DNA of 64,000 bases, from assembly GCF_011075055.1 (NCBI RefSeq), contig NC_058144.1, forward strand, positions 17,227,807-17,291,806. Direction: 5' to 3'. Position 1 is the first letter of the stretch; each line of letters begins with the position of its first letter. The notes below the pieces were generated by a model that did no database searches, was not told where the DNA came from, and was given only the letters and a program-made list of their open reading frames with translations. Below, in pieces: positions 45,785 to 58,599 of this stretch. The translations under genes and the position numbers were made by a program. The stretch comes from Mangifera indica. Its lineage: Eukaryota; Streptophyta; Magnoliopsida; Sapindales; Anacardiaceae.

Positions 45785-46419
45785 TATAGGAAACAAATAT
45801 ATACATATCCACCAATATCTACATCAGGTATATATATATATATATATATGCATATATTCACATATACATCAAAACATATAAATCAACAACAATATGGTGT
45901 CTTCATCCCTCAGCCTCATGTCTCATTAGTGCTCCCTGGGAACCTTTGCTGCATTTCTTTACCTGTAAAATATTAAATTAAACGGAGTGAGCGATATGGC
46001 TCAGTAAGAAAATCATACTCAATACTCAAAGTATTTTATACCAGTACTAATCTTTTTCATACTCAGCGTGTCTGAGCTATTTACAACAAAATAATTGACA
46101 CAGAACACGCATTTAACACGTATCATCATTCTTTTCTTTCACACATTTATTCCTTTCCTTATTATACAGATATGATTCACTCATTATGATTTATGCATGT
46201 ATGAGTGCCATGACATTTCTATTTTCTGATCGTACATCTTTCTCAACTCTTTATTAGCCACACAGGCTTGTATGCATAATTCTAATGCAAATGACTTTCA
46301 TAAAATATTTACTAATTTGTTTCTCTCTCTCTTTCTCATTGACCGGTTTAGACTACATATGACAGTACTTGCAGTCACCATACAAAGTATAATTCTCTCT
46401 TACACGCATATTTTTTTTT

Positions 46420-46610
46420 CTTTGCTGTCCACACAGTACAACTGATATTTTTTTTTGGCTGTCCACACAGTACAGTTGATATTGTTTTCTTTGCTGTTCA
46501 CACAGTACAACTAATATTTTTATTTGCTGTCCACACAGTACAGCTGGTTGTCCACACAGTACAACCGATATTTTCTTTGCTGTCCACATAGTACAGCTCG
46601 CGTGTAAGGA
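46420..46610 (+). repeat. Minisatellite in the solo LTR
   Basis: Six copies of a unit around TTTGCTGTCCACACAGTACA, spaced about 20-45 bp, with variable T-rich tails. The reverse-strand reading contains repeated CTGTGTGGACAGC dyad-like motifs. Confidence 0.85.
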
Positions 46611-46856
46611 TTTTAAGTATGTTTTCTGCTTTACTGTATCATATGAGTCATTATAAAACCAAAAATACTTATTTTCCATTTTCTAAAAGCATGCATGACT
46701 TAGAAAATATTTTTCCTCTTTCTTTATTTTTTCTAAATCATGCATATGTTATGATTTCTCATGTATGCATATATAACCATAATATGAAATATGCGTATTT
46801 GTTATTTTTCCTTATTCTTTTCATTTCTTCTCAAACATCATATTATTTTCTCATGC

Positions 46857-46858
<2 letters not shown>

Positions 46859-46906
<48 letters not shown>
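46859..46906. repeat. TA microsatellite
   Basis: An almost pure TA run of about 48 bp. Similar runs lie at about 45744-45782 within the same LTR. Confidence 0.9.
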
Positions 46907-46908
<2 letters not shown>

Positions 46909-47804
46909 TGTCTCAAATTAATTTCAATTATACAATATAGGCTTAATATAAGGGTTATTTCACATAACATGCACATAATTAAGCAACATTAACCTATATC
47001 GCATAAAATGACATTTTTGCCCTTATGGCCAAAATTTACCTTTTTACCCTTATGTCCAAAAATTACATCATGAATCCTAATGAATTTCTTTATCCTTTTA
47101 AGCATAAATCATCTTAATTCTAATACCTTACACACTTATATAAGTAAAGGCATTTAAATAACCTAACTCAAATTTACTTCAAGTATGTAAAGTATGAAAT
47201 TCTTACCTTTTCTTTGTTGATTTGGTGATTTAAGCTTATTCACCTTCTTTTCTTCTTTCTGGCAACCTTAATCAACCAAAAATATGATCATCCATCAAAA
47301 CCCTAAACTTGACATATCTTAAAAATTAAATTTCTTACCTTAGAACTGATCAGAATCGACAGATCTACACTTTTTATAACTGGAGGCACTGAAAATTAGG
47401 TGGTTTAGCTAGGTTTTTTGGCGAATTTTGGTTAAGGGAAGCTTTAGCTAAAAAAATAATGGAGTTCTCGGCAATGAGGAAGAAGATGAATAGATTATAT
47501 GTTTTATAAACCTCTTGGACCATTTTGCCCTTAATCTTTTCCATAAATTACTATTTTATCCTTAGCCAATTACCAAAAACCTTTAGCACCACCATATAAT
47601 TTCAAGTGTACCCTTCAATTTTAATTCGCACTTTGTCCCTTGAATCTTTATAAAATGACCATTTTACCCCCTTTGAAAAATATTGCTCATTTAGTAGTTT
47701 TCTATAATTCTTTTATAATTTCTTTACACAACAAGTTATAAAATCAACTCTAAGGGTAATTTTGGAAGTGGAGTTTACTGACACACCTGAATTCGGATGT
47801 TACA

Positions 47805-48930
47805 ACATAAACCTAGATTGTGATTTAAAGTCATCTCGATTAGTTTAGAAACTAGCATCACTGTAGCCTCTAATAGTGAGTTTAAAATCCTCTTTATAAA
47901 TTGAGAACGCATCTTTAGTCCTTCTCAGGTACTTTAGGATGTTCTTGATAGCCATCCAATGTTTTTAACCTTGATTAGATTGATATCTATGGCAAATGCT
48001 CATGACATATAAGACATCATGTCTCATACATAACATGATATATGTGATTGATCCTATAACCGAGGTATATGGGATCTTATTCAACTTATCTCTTTCAGCT
48101 TATGAAAATGGACACATCTCTTTTGAAAGATATACACCATGGGATATAGGTAGAAATCCTTTCTTAGATTCCCCTATAAAGAATCTTGTCAACATTTTAT
48201 CTATGTACGTGCTTTGACTTAGGCCCACTAGTCTACGCTTTCAATCTTAATAAATTTTAATCCTGAGAATGTAAGCTACTTCTCCTAAGTCTTTCTTGGA
48301 GAAACACTTGGATAACAAAGCCTTTACTGATTGTGAGTTTGATGTGTCATTTCCAATAATCAAGATATTATTGACATACAATACTAGAAATATAGTCACG
48401 CTCCTACTAACCTTCTTATACACACAAAGCTTGTTTTTGTTTTTGATAAAATTAAATTCTCGTATAACTTTATCAAAATGAAAATTCCAGCTTCTAGAAG
48501 CCTACTTAAGTCTATAAATGGACTTTTATAGCTTGTATGCTTTATTAGCCTATCCAGCAAGAACAAAACTATTAGGTTGTGCCATATAGACATCCTCTAC
48601 AAGGTTACCATTTAGGAAGGTAGTTTTAATGTACATCTAAAAGATTTCATAATCATGGTATGCAACAATAACAAGTATAATCCTAAAAGATTTAAGTATA
48701 GTGATTGGTGAAAAGGTTTCATTATAGTCAATGTCATATTTTTATGTGAAACCTTTGGAAACCAGTTGTGTTTTATAGGTATGCACGTGACCTTCCATGT
48801 CACTTTTCTTTTTGAATATCCATTTGCACCCTACAAGTTTTACTCTTTCATGTGCATCCACCAGAGTTAATACTTTGTTCTAATACATAGAGCCTATTTC
48901 GAATTTCATGGCTTTCACCTAGTTTATAGC
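47805..48930 (-). pseudogene. Copia-2 reverse transcriptase and RNase H start
   Basis: Read right to left: FKKKSDMEGHVHTYKTQLV, GFT, KYDIDYNETFSPI, MYIKTTFLNGNL and DVYMAQPN. Then ANKAYKLQKSIY, SWNFHFDKVIREF and a YVNNI-type decayed YVDD follow, and finally WMAIKNILKYLRRTK at the RNase H start near 47950. It is full of stops. Plant copia order is retained. Confidence 0.85.
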
Positions 48931-49620
48931 TTATATGGAGTTTTATTCATAGATTTAGATGAGACACAGTTTAGTGTAAAGGTAGTAGTCTCTGAGGCAT
49001 GTTCTCAAAAGACATGCATAGATTAACAAAACTCATCATGTACCTGATTATTTCCATCAAGGTCCTATTCTTTTATTCAGATACACCATTATGTTATGGT
49101 GTAATAGAAAATATGAGTTGAAAGACCATCCTATGTTCTTTAGGTATCCTTTGAATTTAACACTTAGGTATTCACCTCTACACTATGAAAAGTTTTAATT
49201 TGTTTCCCAAGCTACTTCTCTGCCACGTTCTTGAATTCTTTGAATTTATCAAAACATTCAAACTTGTGTTTTAACAAAAATACATAACCATAACTAATAA
49301 GGTTATTAGTAAATGTGACAAAGTAGGTTTCCTCATATCTAGTATGCACCATCATAGGCCCACATACATCTCTATGAATAATCCCTAACAATTTAGTCGC
49401 CTTTTCACTGTGTCTAGTGGAGGGTGCTTTGGCTATTTTACCCAATAGATATGATTTTTATTCATCATAAGATTAAAGGTCAAATAATTGCAAGACCTTT
49501 TGTTCAAGATGTATTGATATACGTTTTGGTCCAATGTGGCCTAACTTACAATGCCATAGATATATGGTATTCAGTTAGTTTGTTTTCAAATGTTTATTAT
49601 TTTGCATATTGAGACTTTAG
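48931..49620 (-). pseudogene. Copia-2 pre-integrase and integrase
   Basis: LWHCKLGHIGPKRIS (pre-integrase His-Cys part) and GKIAKAPSTRHSEKATKLLG lead into integrase core IHRDVCGPMMVHTRYEETYF and FTNNLISYGYVFLLKHK. The first catalytic Asp is in HRDVCGP. The downstream core is decayed. The protease region expected before it is not legible, perhaps deleted. Confidence 0.8.
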
Positions 49621-50430
49621 TTGTCTTCTTATTCTTGTTTTATAGGAAGGCTTTGCAATGTCTCCTCTAGTGATCAGTTTTGTCATAATAGAAGCAGACA
49701 ACCTTTCCTTTCCCCACACCATTTATTGGTTGAGTAACATTATCTAGTTGCTTCTTTGCTTTGGGCATAAGCTTAACTTTAGCCTTGGCTATAGGTGTAT
49801 ATGCTTTAACCACAAGCACATTAGTTGAATCTATTTTTCATACCTTCTATTTAACTTGCCTGAGCATATACAACAATTCCTCAAGAGTTTTCTCTTTTTT
49901 GTTTAGGTTAAAGTTCATGATGAAATTAACCCATGATTAAGGGAAGAATTTTAGCAACAGGTCAATGGCAAGCTCATTGTCCATGATGAAGCCCAAGCTC
50001 GTCAATTGCTTAATATAGCCAATTATCTTGACCACATAAGGGCTAACTTGTTTTTCCTTAAAGAGTTTGCAATCAAACAATGCGCTTAACACCTCATATC
50101 GTTCAACCCTTACACAAGTGGTACATAATTTTCAAAGGTGTGCAAGTATAGATGGAACATCTATTTTCTCATGTTGTTTTTGAAGCACAGGTGACATGGA
50201 AGCTAGCATAAGGAACTAAACTTCCACGAAGTCATTAAAATACTTATTAAAAGTATCTTTTTCCTCCTAGGTGGTATCGAGACTAGACTCACGGGGCAAC
50301 GACACCTCAAGGACATAGAACCTCTTTTCCTAATGCAGAATAATCTAAAGATTATTATACCAATCAATGAAGTTGCTTTCAATGAGCCTATTTTCTCTTT
50401 CAAGAATTGATCAATACGTTAGGTTTGACA
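49621..50430 (-). pseudogene. Copia-2 gag
   Basis: From ATG near 50430 (minus): MSNLT, then FIDWYNNL, EKRFYVLEVPLP, LMLASMSPVLQKQHE, RVERYEVLSALFDCKL, VVKIIGYIKQLTSLGF and KTLEELLYML. A decayed zinc knuckle follows (CFYYDKTDH...RRHC, second Cys changed to Tyr). This is the UBN2-type copia gag. Stops and frame changes are frequent. Confidence 0.8.
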
Positions 50431-51570
50431 TGGTGATAATTTGATCTACAATTTATAAATAAAGATAATTAGTAACTTTATTCATAATTAATATTCATTT
50501 TAATAATGATTTAATTAATTAAAATGCTCTCACTATTTTCCTTAAGCCAATAACTTTCATTATTGTACTTGAAAAGTTTTAATAAACTTTCTAGTAGATC
50601 GAGACCTCATGCATTAATTCACCCCTTCACTTTAGCGAACAAGTTTGAATAATCAAATAGGTAAATTTCAAATTAATCCCCAAAAGCCCATAATCTCAAG
50701 TTAGGTTTTGGTCCAACAAATCATGCAACCTCAGACGTGACTCTCGGTATCAGTGGGGTGAATACTACATATCACCTTGCATCAACAAATGCATTCCCTT
50801 CTCATGCCTTTAATATACTTCACCTTCACATTGGTGAATAAGCAAAGTATACTAGTTAAGTCAGACCTAATATGAACATTTCCTAATTTTCACTTGGTAT
50901 AAATGTGTCTTTTGCTTTAGTGAACAAGGTTCTAATGAACAGGGGTTTAATTAGGGCATTATATTAAAAGACATAAATTTAATTTTAGACTTAATATTTA
51001 AATTGAGGGTTTTTAATTAATCAGTCTCATCAAATTTTATGCTGCATGCTAGGTGATATTTGGAAAAATATAACCATTCAAATCCATCCAACAATGTAAA
51101 ATTAAAATGTGTTAATACACAACCTTAATTAATATCAAACCTCTCGAGCCAAAAGAGGTTTGACTGGTTAACCTAGGTGCATGGCTTCAGGTCTTCACCT
51201 TCGTGCTTGTCCTTTTTGCCTTTAGTCTTCAATAATTACATGGTTTTATTTCCTAGTTACATTATTCTAATAAAATAAAATAACAACCTAAACTAAAGAA
51301 GAATGGGAATTAAGGCAGGGCATACAGATCTTATTTTAGAATTACAACCCAAAGAAAATAAATAAAATAAAAACATTCACATCGATTCATTGGCTATATA
51401 CTGGGCACCATGCATACATACATCCATACATACACATCTAATTAAAATTAAAATTTAATTATTAATTAGCTAAGTGTTAAATTACATTTTTATTCTTAAA
51501 ACTTTGCAAAATAATTGTTCAACCCACAGACTTCAGGGAATTTCAGTTTTGCTTCCAATTCAATGAAACT
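50431..51570 (-). other. Copia-2 untranslated leader, truncated
   Basis: Non-coding sequence upstream of gag on the minus strand. It aligns, in inverted orientation, with 55660-56900 in the copia-3 leader (shared GTTCATTAGAACCTTGTTCAC-like, GGTCTGACTTAACTAGTA and AAAGTGAAGG phrases). It ends at a compound microsatellite, so primer site and 5' LTR are missing. Confidence 0.7.
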
Positions 51571-51588
51571 ACACACACACACACACAA

Positions 51589-51622
<34 letters not shown>
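51571..51622. repeat. Self-complementary (AC)n(AT)n(GT)n microsatellite
   Basis: About eight AC, ten AT and eight GT repeats follow each other, forming a near-perfect 50-bp palindrome. It marks the junction of copia-2 with a gypsy fragment. Confidence 0.9.
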
Positions 51623-52017
51623 ATGTTTGGGTTATGGATTTCTTACTGCTGAGTGTGTATCACTCACGTGTTCTGTTTGTGTTGTTTTACAGGTAGAGTT
51701 ATGCAGCAGTAAGGGAGCTAGCAAGTCAACTCGTAGTAGTGCATGAGGGAGGGGTGATTTTGTCATTTTTATTTTATTAAATACTTTATGTAATTTTGAA
51801 CTATTCATTCTTTATGTATGCATTTCAGTTGGAGACATGACCTTTTTAGATTCATATACTTGACTTTCACTTATTCAATAATATTTTTTTGGGATTGTGG
51901 AATTTTTTATTAATAGGGCATATTGGTACTGGTTCTATGCATGTGAAGTTTTAATTTGGCACATCTCTTTGGATGTATATTCATTATAGAGATATGTGTC
52001 TAAAGAGGGGTGTTGCA
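51623..52017 (+). repeat. 3' part of a gypsy LTR
   Basis: Contains CTGAGTGTGTATCACTCACG and a CAGGTAGAG motif common near the R region of plant gypsy LTRs, and ends GTGTTGCA before a primer-like site. The 5' part is missing. Confidence 0.6.
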
Positions 52018-52019
52018 AT

Positions 52020-52034
52020 TTTTGTAATCAAAGC
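52020..52034 (+). other. Decayed primer-binding site
   Basis: TTTGTAATCAAAGCA resembles TTGGTATCAGAGCA (initiator tRNA-Met type), three bases after the LTR end. Confidence 0.55.
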
Positions 52035-52199
52035 ATGGTTTTAGGAAACCAAAAGTGTTTAATTACTTTAAGAAACCCCATTTAATATTGATCGCTCCTA
52101 CGTGCCGATGGTTTTAAGTATTGTTTATCCTATATTTAAGAAATGGTATATCCTATTGAGATTATGTGCTTGGTTTCAAGATAAAGAGATCAAGCAGAT

Positions 52200-53062
52200 T
52201 ATTGGGCATTATGCATAAGGATTTTGAGGAGAAAGTCTTAACTTGGGAGAGAAGCCAGAGGCTGGCTTAGGGATAGACTTCAAGTGCAGTTACAACACCC
52301 CAAGTTAACGATGCTACTATCAAGAGGATTATACAAGAGGTCCTCTGAGCTAACCATAAGGCCTTAGAGAGTATTGGCCAACTAGTTTAGGTTCCTCTTA
52401 TTATTAAGTTACTGCCATCAATTGTTAACCTACAACCCTAACATGAGAAATTAGACGAGACCATGTAGAGACCAATGATGATGGGTGGGAGTCGAGGACA
52501 AATCCACCCTTGTTACAATTTGGTAGATAGACACCAACCCCCAGAGTTTCATGGTACCAATGCAGACTCATTGACAGTTGAGGATTGGTTGGAGGTCATG
52601 AAGGAGGCTATAAAGTTGTTTAAGATGATAGATCATGAAAGATATGATATGCTACCAATTTGATAAGAGTTAATGCCAAGATTTGGTGATGAGCGCTAAA
52701 AGATGTATAATGGACAAATACAAAGACTTGGGCTGAGTTTAAAGAGGCATTTGAGAAAGAATTTATGTCACCAAATATTTTATATATTTAGGCTTAGGAG
52801 TATCTCAATCTAAGACAAAAACACATAACTGTGAGAAAGTTCTCCATTAGATTTAATGCATTGGCCTAATACGCCTAAGGAATAGCCAAAACAAATAAAT
52901 GAAAGATTGAGATCTTCCTCAACGGGCTGAGATTAGATATTGTCTAAGATGCTTTGACTAGTGACAACCCTCTTAGATCTTATGTAGAGGCACTAGGGAT
53001 AGCCTAGAGATCAGAGGCTATGAGATTGAGGATGGTTCGAGGGAGGGAAAAATGGTATAAAT
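52200..53062 (+). pseudogene. Gypsy gag fragment
   Basis: A frame with PPEFHGTNADSLTVEDWLEV is the start of a retrotransposon gag core. After stops it continues as RYWWRALKDV-like, TWAEFKEAFEKEFMSP, VRKFSIRFNALA and IEIFLNGLRLDIV. The fragment ends where the copia-3 LTR starts at 53063. No zinc knuckle or pol is present. Confidence 0.75.
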
Positions 53063-54363
53063 CATGTTGAGTTAGTGCCCTATAGCCAATCCTTGTGAAG
53101 ATACAAGTTCATTAACAAAGGTCATATTTGTAACCTACTGTGGCATTCTTTGTCTATAAAATATATTAATATATATTCAAACAAGTGTCTTAAGAATGGT
53201 TGAACTATAACAAAGAGATCAGAGATCGGCATCTAATTATGAGAACCATATATGCATATTAGATGGTTATTTTTAAAACGTCTATAATTCTGATATTACC
53301 ATGACCAAGGGCATAAGTAATAGTGATATAGTTATCATAGTGTTAAACGACCTTATCAAAAGATAATGACAATTCTCAAGTGTCAAAGTTGTTTACTAAC
53401 AACTTGATGCAATACTTGGGTGCACATTGCAGATGTATTCACCAAATTGACCCACCAAAATAATTCCATATGGATGGTTACTCTAGTTTTTATATAATAT
53501 ATCCTCTTAGTGAATGGAGGTATATGTGATCCTTAGACTTAAGGTTACTAGACCGTCTTATGCAAGAATTAGTATGGTTTGACATCAGCCTAAAGTAGTC
53601 TAGTAAAAGGATTACTAGAAAGGTTGTGATTGACCATATTGAGATCTATATAAAGGTTGTATGGATCAACAAAGAATTTGTTACTCCCAAGCACGAGAGT
53701 TGATATCTTAGTTAAGGTCTTCTAACTAATGACAATGATCAATTAAATATATGACCATAGTGGGATTGAGTTTATGCTTAATCTATTTATTTTTTTTTAT
53801 CATTGATAGAAGTTGGTCCATGTAACTTAAGGATCCTTGAAGGAGACACTTCATTTATACCTTTGTCTTGAAGAGATATCGTATGACAAAAGGATCTAAT
53901 TGTATGAGCAAATGTATCACTAACAGGTTAAAAAGTCATATGTTGACATTCCACTAATCAGGTGCCTATGATGTCTTGCTGAAGTCGCTTTTGGTCTGTG
54001 TCTAGATGGATGCTAGGTTGGAAGCTCGACATGAATCCAATCACTACCGACTTAGTGGAGAGCCTATGAGTCATACACAAAAAGGAGGTGAATGAATTAT
54101 GGAGGCATAAGATTTTTTGAGTTGAATTTAAGTTAAATTTGATATGAATTCTAGATTGAGGCTTTTGAGTCTTGAAAAGGCTTTTAGACCTGAAAGTATA
54201 TTTTTATGATACTTATGGACTAAAGTGAAATAATTTTGAGTGGTTAGGGTTGTATGTGAAAAGTACTGGGTTAGATTGGATTTATCTAATTGGATAAATC
54301 CAAGCTCAGTTTATAATTATATATGGGCCATAAGTTTAAGTGAATTAAAAAATATAAATATAA

Positions 54364-54394
<31 letters not shown>

Positions 54395-54940
54395 GCAACT
54401 TCTTGTGTGAAAAGTTTTCTTTTCCTGACAGATGGTAGAGGCACAAATAAAGCGAATTACTTTCTCACAAGAAGGATTAAGGCACACGATTTTTGTTCTT
54501 TTAAAATTCAATTCCTTCTCATGCAAATCACAACAAATATTATGTTAAATGAGAAAAAAAAAAACCTAGCCGTCTAAGGTGAAGCAAATAACAGTGTCAT
54601 GAGTCTCACTTTAAGATATCTTAACTATCATAAAGATTCTAGTAGATTTTTTAGCATGCTTTTAACCTCTAATCAGTTTGTGGTCTTTATGGATACTGAG
54701 GTTCGGACCTACTTTGGGTTCTAGGAGTGACTTCACAATCTATCTTAATCAATGAAAGTCAAAGGAACCATTTTTGCACAGGTATATTCTATAAATACCC
54801 TATGAGTGTCAATAACATGTTTGTGAATTAATTATCTTACAAAGACAATCTAGAAAAGTTTTTGTGACATATTGGTTTATTGTTTAAACTTCTTTTAAAA
54901 TGTTATAATTTTAAATACCCGAAGGCTATAATTTCCCTAT
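53063..54940 (+). repeat. 5' LTR of copia-3
   Basis: Starts TGTTGAGTTAGTGCCC and aligns with the copia-2 3' LTR in opposite orientation. It ends a few bases before TGGTACCAAAACC (54943), a decayed primer site, giving about 1.88 kb. A CTATAAATA box near 54790 and a TA microsatellite (54369-54394) lie inside. The right end is approximate. Confidence 0.65.
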
Positions 54941-56943
54941 AGTGGTACCAAAACCAGCCTAAAGGAATTAAATCACAAAATTATACTTGTGAATTCACTT
55001 AATTCGATTGCATATTTTTAATTATTTATATTGAATAAATTGTAATGGGCTATTATAAAATTGTTGTTCCAATTTTATGATTGATGTTATTATTAATTTA
55101 ATGTTGTTGGTTGATATTTTGTTGTTGTAATACGTTTGAGATCATATAAAGAATGCAAATTTGTGTTAAATTTATTAAGTTTTAGTTTCTTGAATTTTTG
55201 CTTAATACTGTTGAGATTTATAGGTTATTAAAATTTTTTTTGTTGAATGCCAAATCGGATTCATGCTGTTACATGAAATCACCTTCAATATGCCTTGTTG
55301 CATGTTCCAAAGGTTGCTGCTAGTGTGAGGATGGTGTACGCGACATATTCCCTCACCTCGATGATGTGGCTTGCTAAAAATTAGTGAATTTTTTGGGTTT
55401 CTTCATCATGAAAAAAATCGAAAGAATTTAGGCTCAGAAAAATCCATGCACAATTGGCTCCAAGTCATGCATAGGGTGGTCAGGTGACACCTTCCTCAAC
55501 ACCACCCTGGCATAGTATTATCGGGCACGACTTGACATCATATGTCCAAGCCATGCCTTTGCGTGATTTCCAAGCATGCCTATGACTTCTAGCCATGTTC
55601 TCTAGTCGTGCATGCTTTTGGAATTTTGTTAAATTTTATATGTATTATTGGACACTTTACCTACATGCTAAACAAAGTGGAAAAGATCAATTTGGTCCCA
55701 TTTTATTGATCTAGGACTGAATTAAGATTTTCTTGACCTTTGAAGTTGAAATCAATTATGCAAAACTTGAAGGACTAAAAGAAATTGACACTTGGGTAAA
55801 ATAATTAAAATTAATTCATTTTAATTTTGATTATGATGTATGTATGCTTTTATATGTATGGTGTCGGTATCCTGCATTCTCCAAAGTTTTGTTGTAATTC
55901 TCTTCTCACCTAACTCCCCTCGAATGTAACTTGAGACTTTTGTTCTACGAATGTAAAATTATAATAGGATTTAATTTTTCATTACTGGAAAAATTGTAAC
56001 TAGGAAATGAAATCATATACAATTGAAGCCTGAAGATGAAGGAATTATTGAAGACCTAAAGAGTAGAGCCTAGGTTGACCAGTCAACCTCTTATGGCTTA
56101 AGGGGATTGACATTAGTTAAATTTGTATACTGGCACGCTTAATTTACGGTGTATTACGCATGTTAGGATTTATTTTTTCGAATAACCACCTCACATACTA
56201 AATAACTAAAATTAGTGAGACAATAATAAATCCCCTAAATATATATCTATATCAAGTTGAAAATAACCAAATGTCTTCCAATACGATGCTTGAAGGCAAA
56301 CCTCTATTCGTTAGAACCTTGTTTGCCAAAGCAAAGGGTACACTTCTAATAAACGGAAGATTGAGTGAATGTTTGTATTGGGTCTGACTTAACTAGTACA
56401 CTTAACTTGTTCGCCAAAGCGAAGGTAAAAGTATATTAGAGGTAGAATTAGGGACATGCAGTTATTATTGCACAGATGATATATAGTATCCTCCCTATTG
56501 AAATCGAGAATCATAATTGATATCTAATGATTAATTCATGCATAGCTGTTGAATTAGAGATCATGAATTTTTGTGATTGGTTTGATTAACCTACCTAATT
56601 GGTTAATTAGAACTTGTTCACCAAAGTGAAGGGGACAATTAATTTAACGGGATCTCGCTCGTTAAAAAGTCTACTAGGATTTCTAGAGTCCAATAGAGAG
56701 GGCTATTGGTTTGAATAAAATAATAGGAGCATTTGTTTAATGAAAGGCCACATTATATAAACATGAAAATAAAATATGACTTTATTCATAGTTTTGTAGA
56801 ATAAACTCAGCACATGACCTAATGTTTGAAAAGATATTTAAAAATAAGTTTGAGTTGGATGCAAAACACTTTGACTAGTATCTATGTCTTTTGATTGTAC
56901 TAGAAGAGAAGAATCTTGTATGTAGTCACACAAGGTTTACCGA
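54941..56943 (+). other. Primer site and long untranslated leader of copia-3
   Basis: A TGGTACCAAAACCAGCC primer-like site at 54943 is followed by about 2 kb of non-coding DNA. The part at 55660-56900 matches the copia-2 leader in inverted orientation. An unmatched stretch at 55230-55640 (richer in GC) may be family-specific leader or a small insertion. Confidence 0.6.
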
Positions 56944-57480
56944 TTATGCACAAAATTGGCATTGAAATGAGGGAATTTAATCCTTATAAGAAACATGAAA
57001 ATGGATGATGAAGCGAAGAACGGAACTCACTTTCTAATATAATTAAATTGATCAACTAGGCCAAAACTTTAGACTTATGTATGACGAATAACATGACATT
57101 TAACCTTGTTATCTCGTCTCTACCCAAATCTTACACTAAGTTCGTTATAGACTTTTTGGAAGATAAAAAAGAATAATCCATTAAAGGTTTTGATAAGGAT
57201 GATAGTGAATGCTGATGTACATATTAAAATGGCTAAATAAGTCGAAACCGGTTTGAAAATAGAGGAAGAAAGAAGTAAGGTTAACACTTGACTAAATTAT
57301 GAATCTTGGCTAGAATATTCGAACACAGTAAACTCTTATAAAGTCGTAGTTGATAGAAGTAAAGTAATTTGCTCTCAATGTGGTAAGCCTTGCCATTGAA
57401 GCAAATGCTATAAAACCTTTCTAATTAACGAAAGAAGGAAGACTAAGTCTTCAACTTTAGGTAAGATTGAGAATTGAACC
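56944..57480 (+). pseudogene. Copia-3 gag
   Basis: The legible part is NLVISSLPKSYTKFVIDF (gag core) and, near 57370-57410, a zinc knuckle CSQCGKPCH-stop-SKCYK with a stop at the expected Trp. It corresponds in position to the copia-2 gag. Many stops are present. Confidence 0.65.
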
Positions 57481-58599
57481 TTTTCTTGAAATTTCAAACT
57501 ATTTAACACGAGATTTAAAATCTCACATTTGTTTGATGAAAAAAAACTGAGGCATAATAAGATGCTTGACAAGAGAAGAGGTGGAACTACAAGTTGGAAA
57601 TGCAACACGTGCATGCCACATTAGTTGTAGGATTTATGTATTATTTCTAGCCTATGAGCAAGATGAAATGAAATAAAAACTAGTTATGATATTTTTTAGA
57701 AATAAAACTTTTCAAAGATTTATAACTATGATTATTTGGCACGAAGAATTAAGTCATGATTGGAATTTTGATAAGTTTGATTGTTGTTGAATGATGGATA
57801 GTAGTTATGTTTTTTAGACAAAGATGACTAAGTCAGTCTTTGACTGTCTTGAGTGGAAGTATCATTCGACTATTGAATTTTGTCTAAACAATAAGAATTA
57901 GTTGTTTATGCCTAACAAAACAAATTTTGAATTTCATCTAATTCATTAGACAATCCAATGAATATGATACCTTGAAGAAATTCAAGAATGAAATAAAGAA
58001 TTTGTTAACATATGTATTCAATTACTTGGGTTAAACCAAGAAGGTGAATATATAAGACTGATGGTCTAACTTAATTCCTGAGGTGTAATGGGAGTTTTAA
58101 TATGCACTAAATGTTTTAAGGTAATACCTTAGTGATTGTAAGCTATGTTTATATCTATGAGTATAAGACATTTTACATGTGCTGTACACATTGGATTGAA
58201 GTCCAATGACTTATCTAATAATGGTACTGACACTAATGTTAAACAATTAACTTGAGTTAGTTGAACCATATGTTAAATAGATTACCTTGTGTGATATTCT
58301 AAAGAAAACTTAATAATATTGCCCGTCCAATACCAAATAGATTTTAAAATCTATTTTGGAAGATTCTTTTAGACATCATTCTCTAAAAGATCAAGTGGGT
58401 AAATAATATAACTCATTTGAGTTCTAATTCATAAGAAAGATAGACAGAAAGTAAATGATATTCCATCAAGTAAAATTACTTATTCCTAGAAGAAAACAAG
58501 TAATTGGCCTAAGTGTACAGAAGAATGTAGGAAAGACGAGGTGCGTTATGAGTTTATAAGAACTAAAATTCTCATAACTCTTGATAAACACACTTGCAA
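57481..58599 (+). other. Decayed copia-3 sequence or unknown
   Basis: No motif could be read with confidence. The position suggests remains of copia-3 protease and integrase before the LINE begins. Confidence 0.35.

Larger units (their letters stand above)
45448..47804 (-). repeat. Solo LTR (about 2.36 kb) inserted in copia-2 RNase H
   Basis: Begins TGTAAC and ends GTTACA, flanked by exact 5-bp duplications ACATA (45443-45447 and 47805-47809). Removing it joins the two halves of the copia-2 RNase H. No gag-pol is present, so it is a solo LTR left by unequal recombination. Typical gypsy LTR phrasing on the minus strand (TGTAACATCCGAATTCAG at the start) gives the orientation. It contains a minisatellite and long TA runs. 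Confidence 0.85.

Noticed and set aside
46353..46679. A 108-codon minus-strand frame with repeated LCGQ motifs
   Set aside because: It is a translation of the solo-LTR minisatellite; no start context and no family.
53063..56900. One very long (3.8-kb) copia LTR
   Set aside because: A primer-like site at 54943 and alignment of 55660-56900 with the copia-2 leader, rather than its LTR, show this is LTR plus leader.
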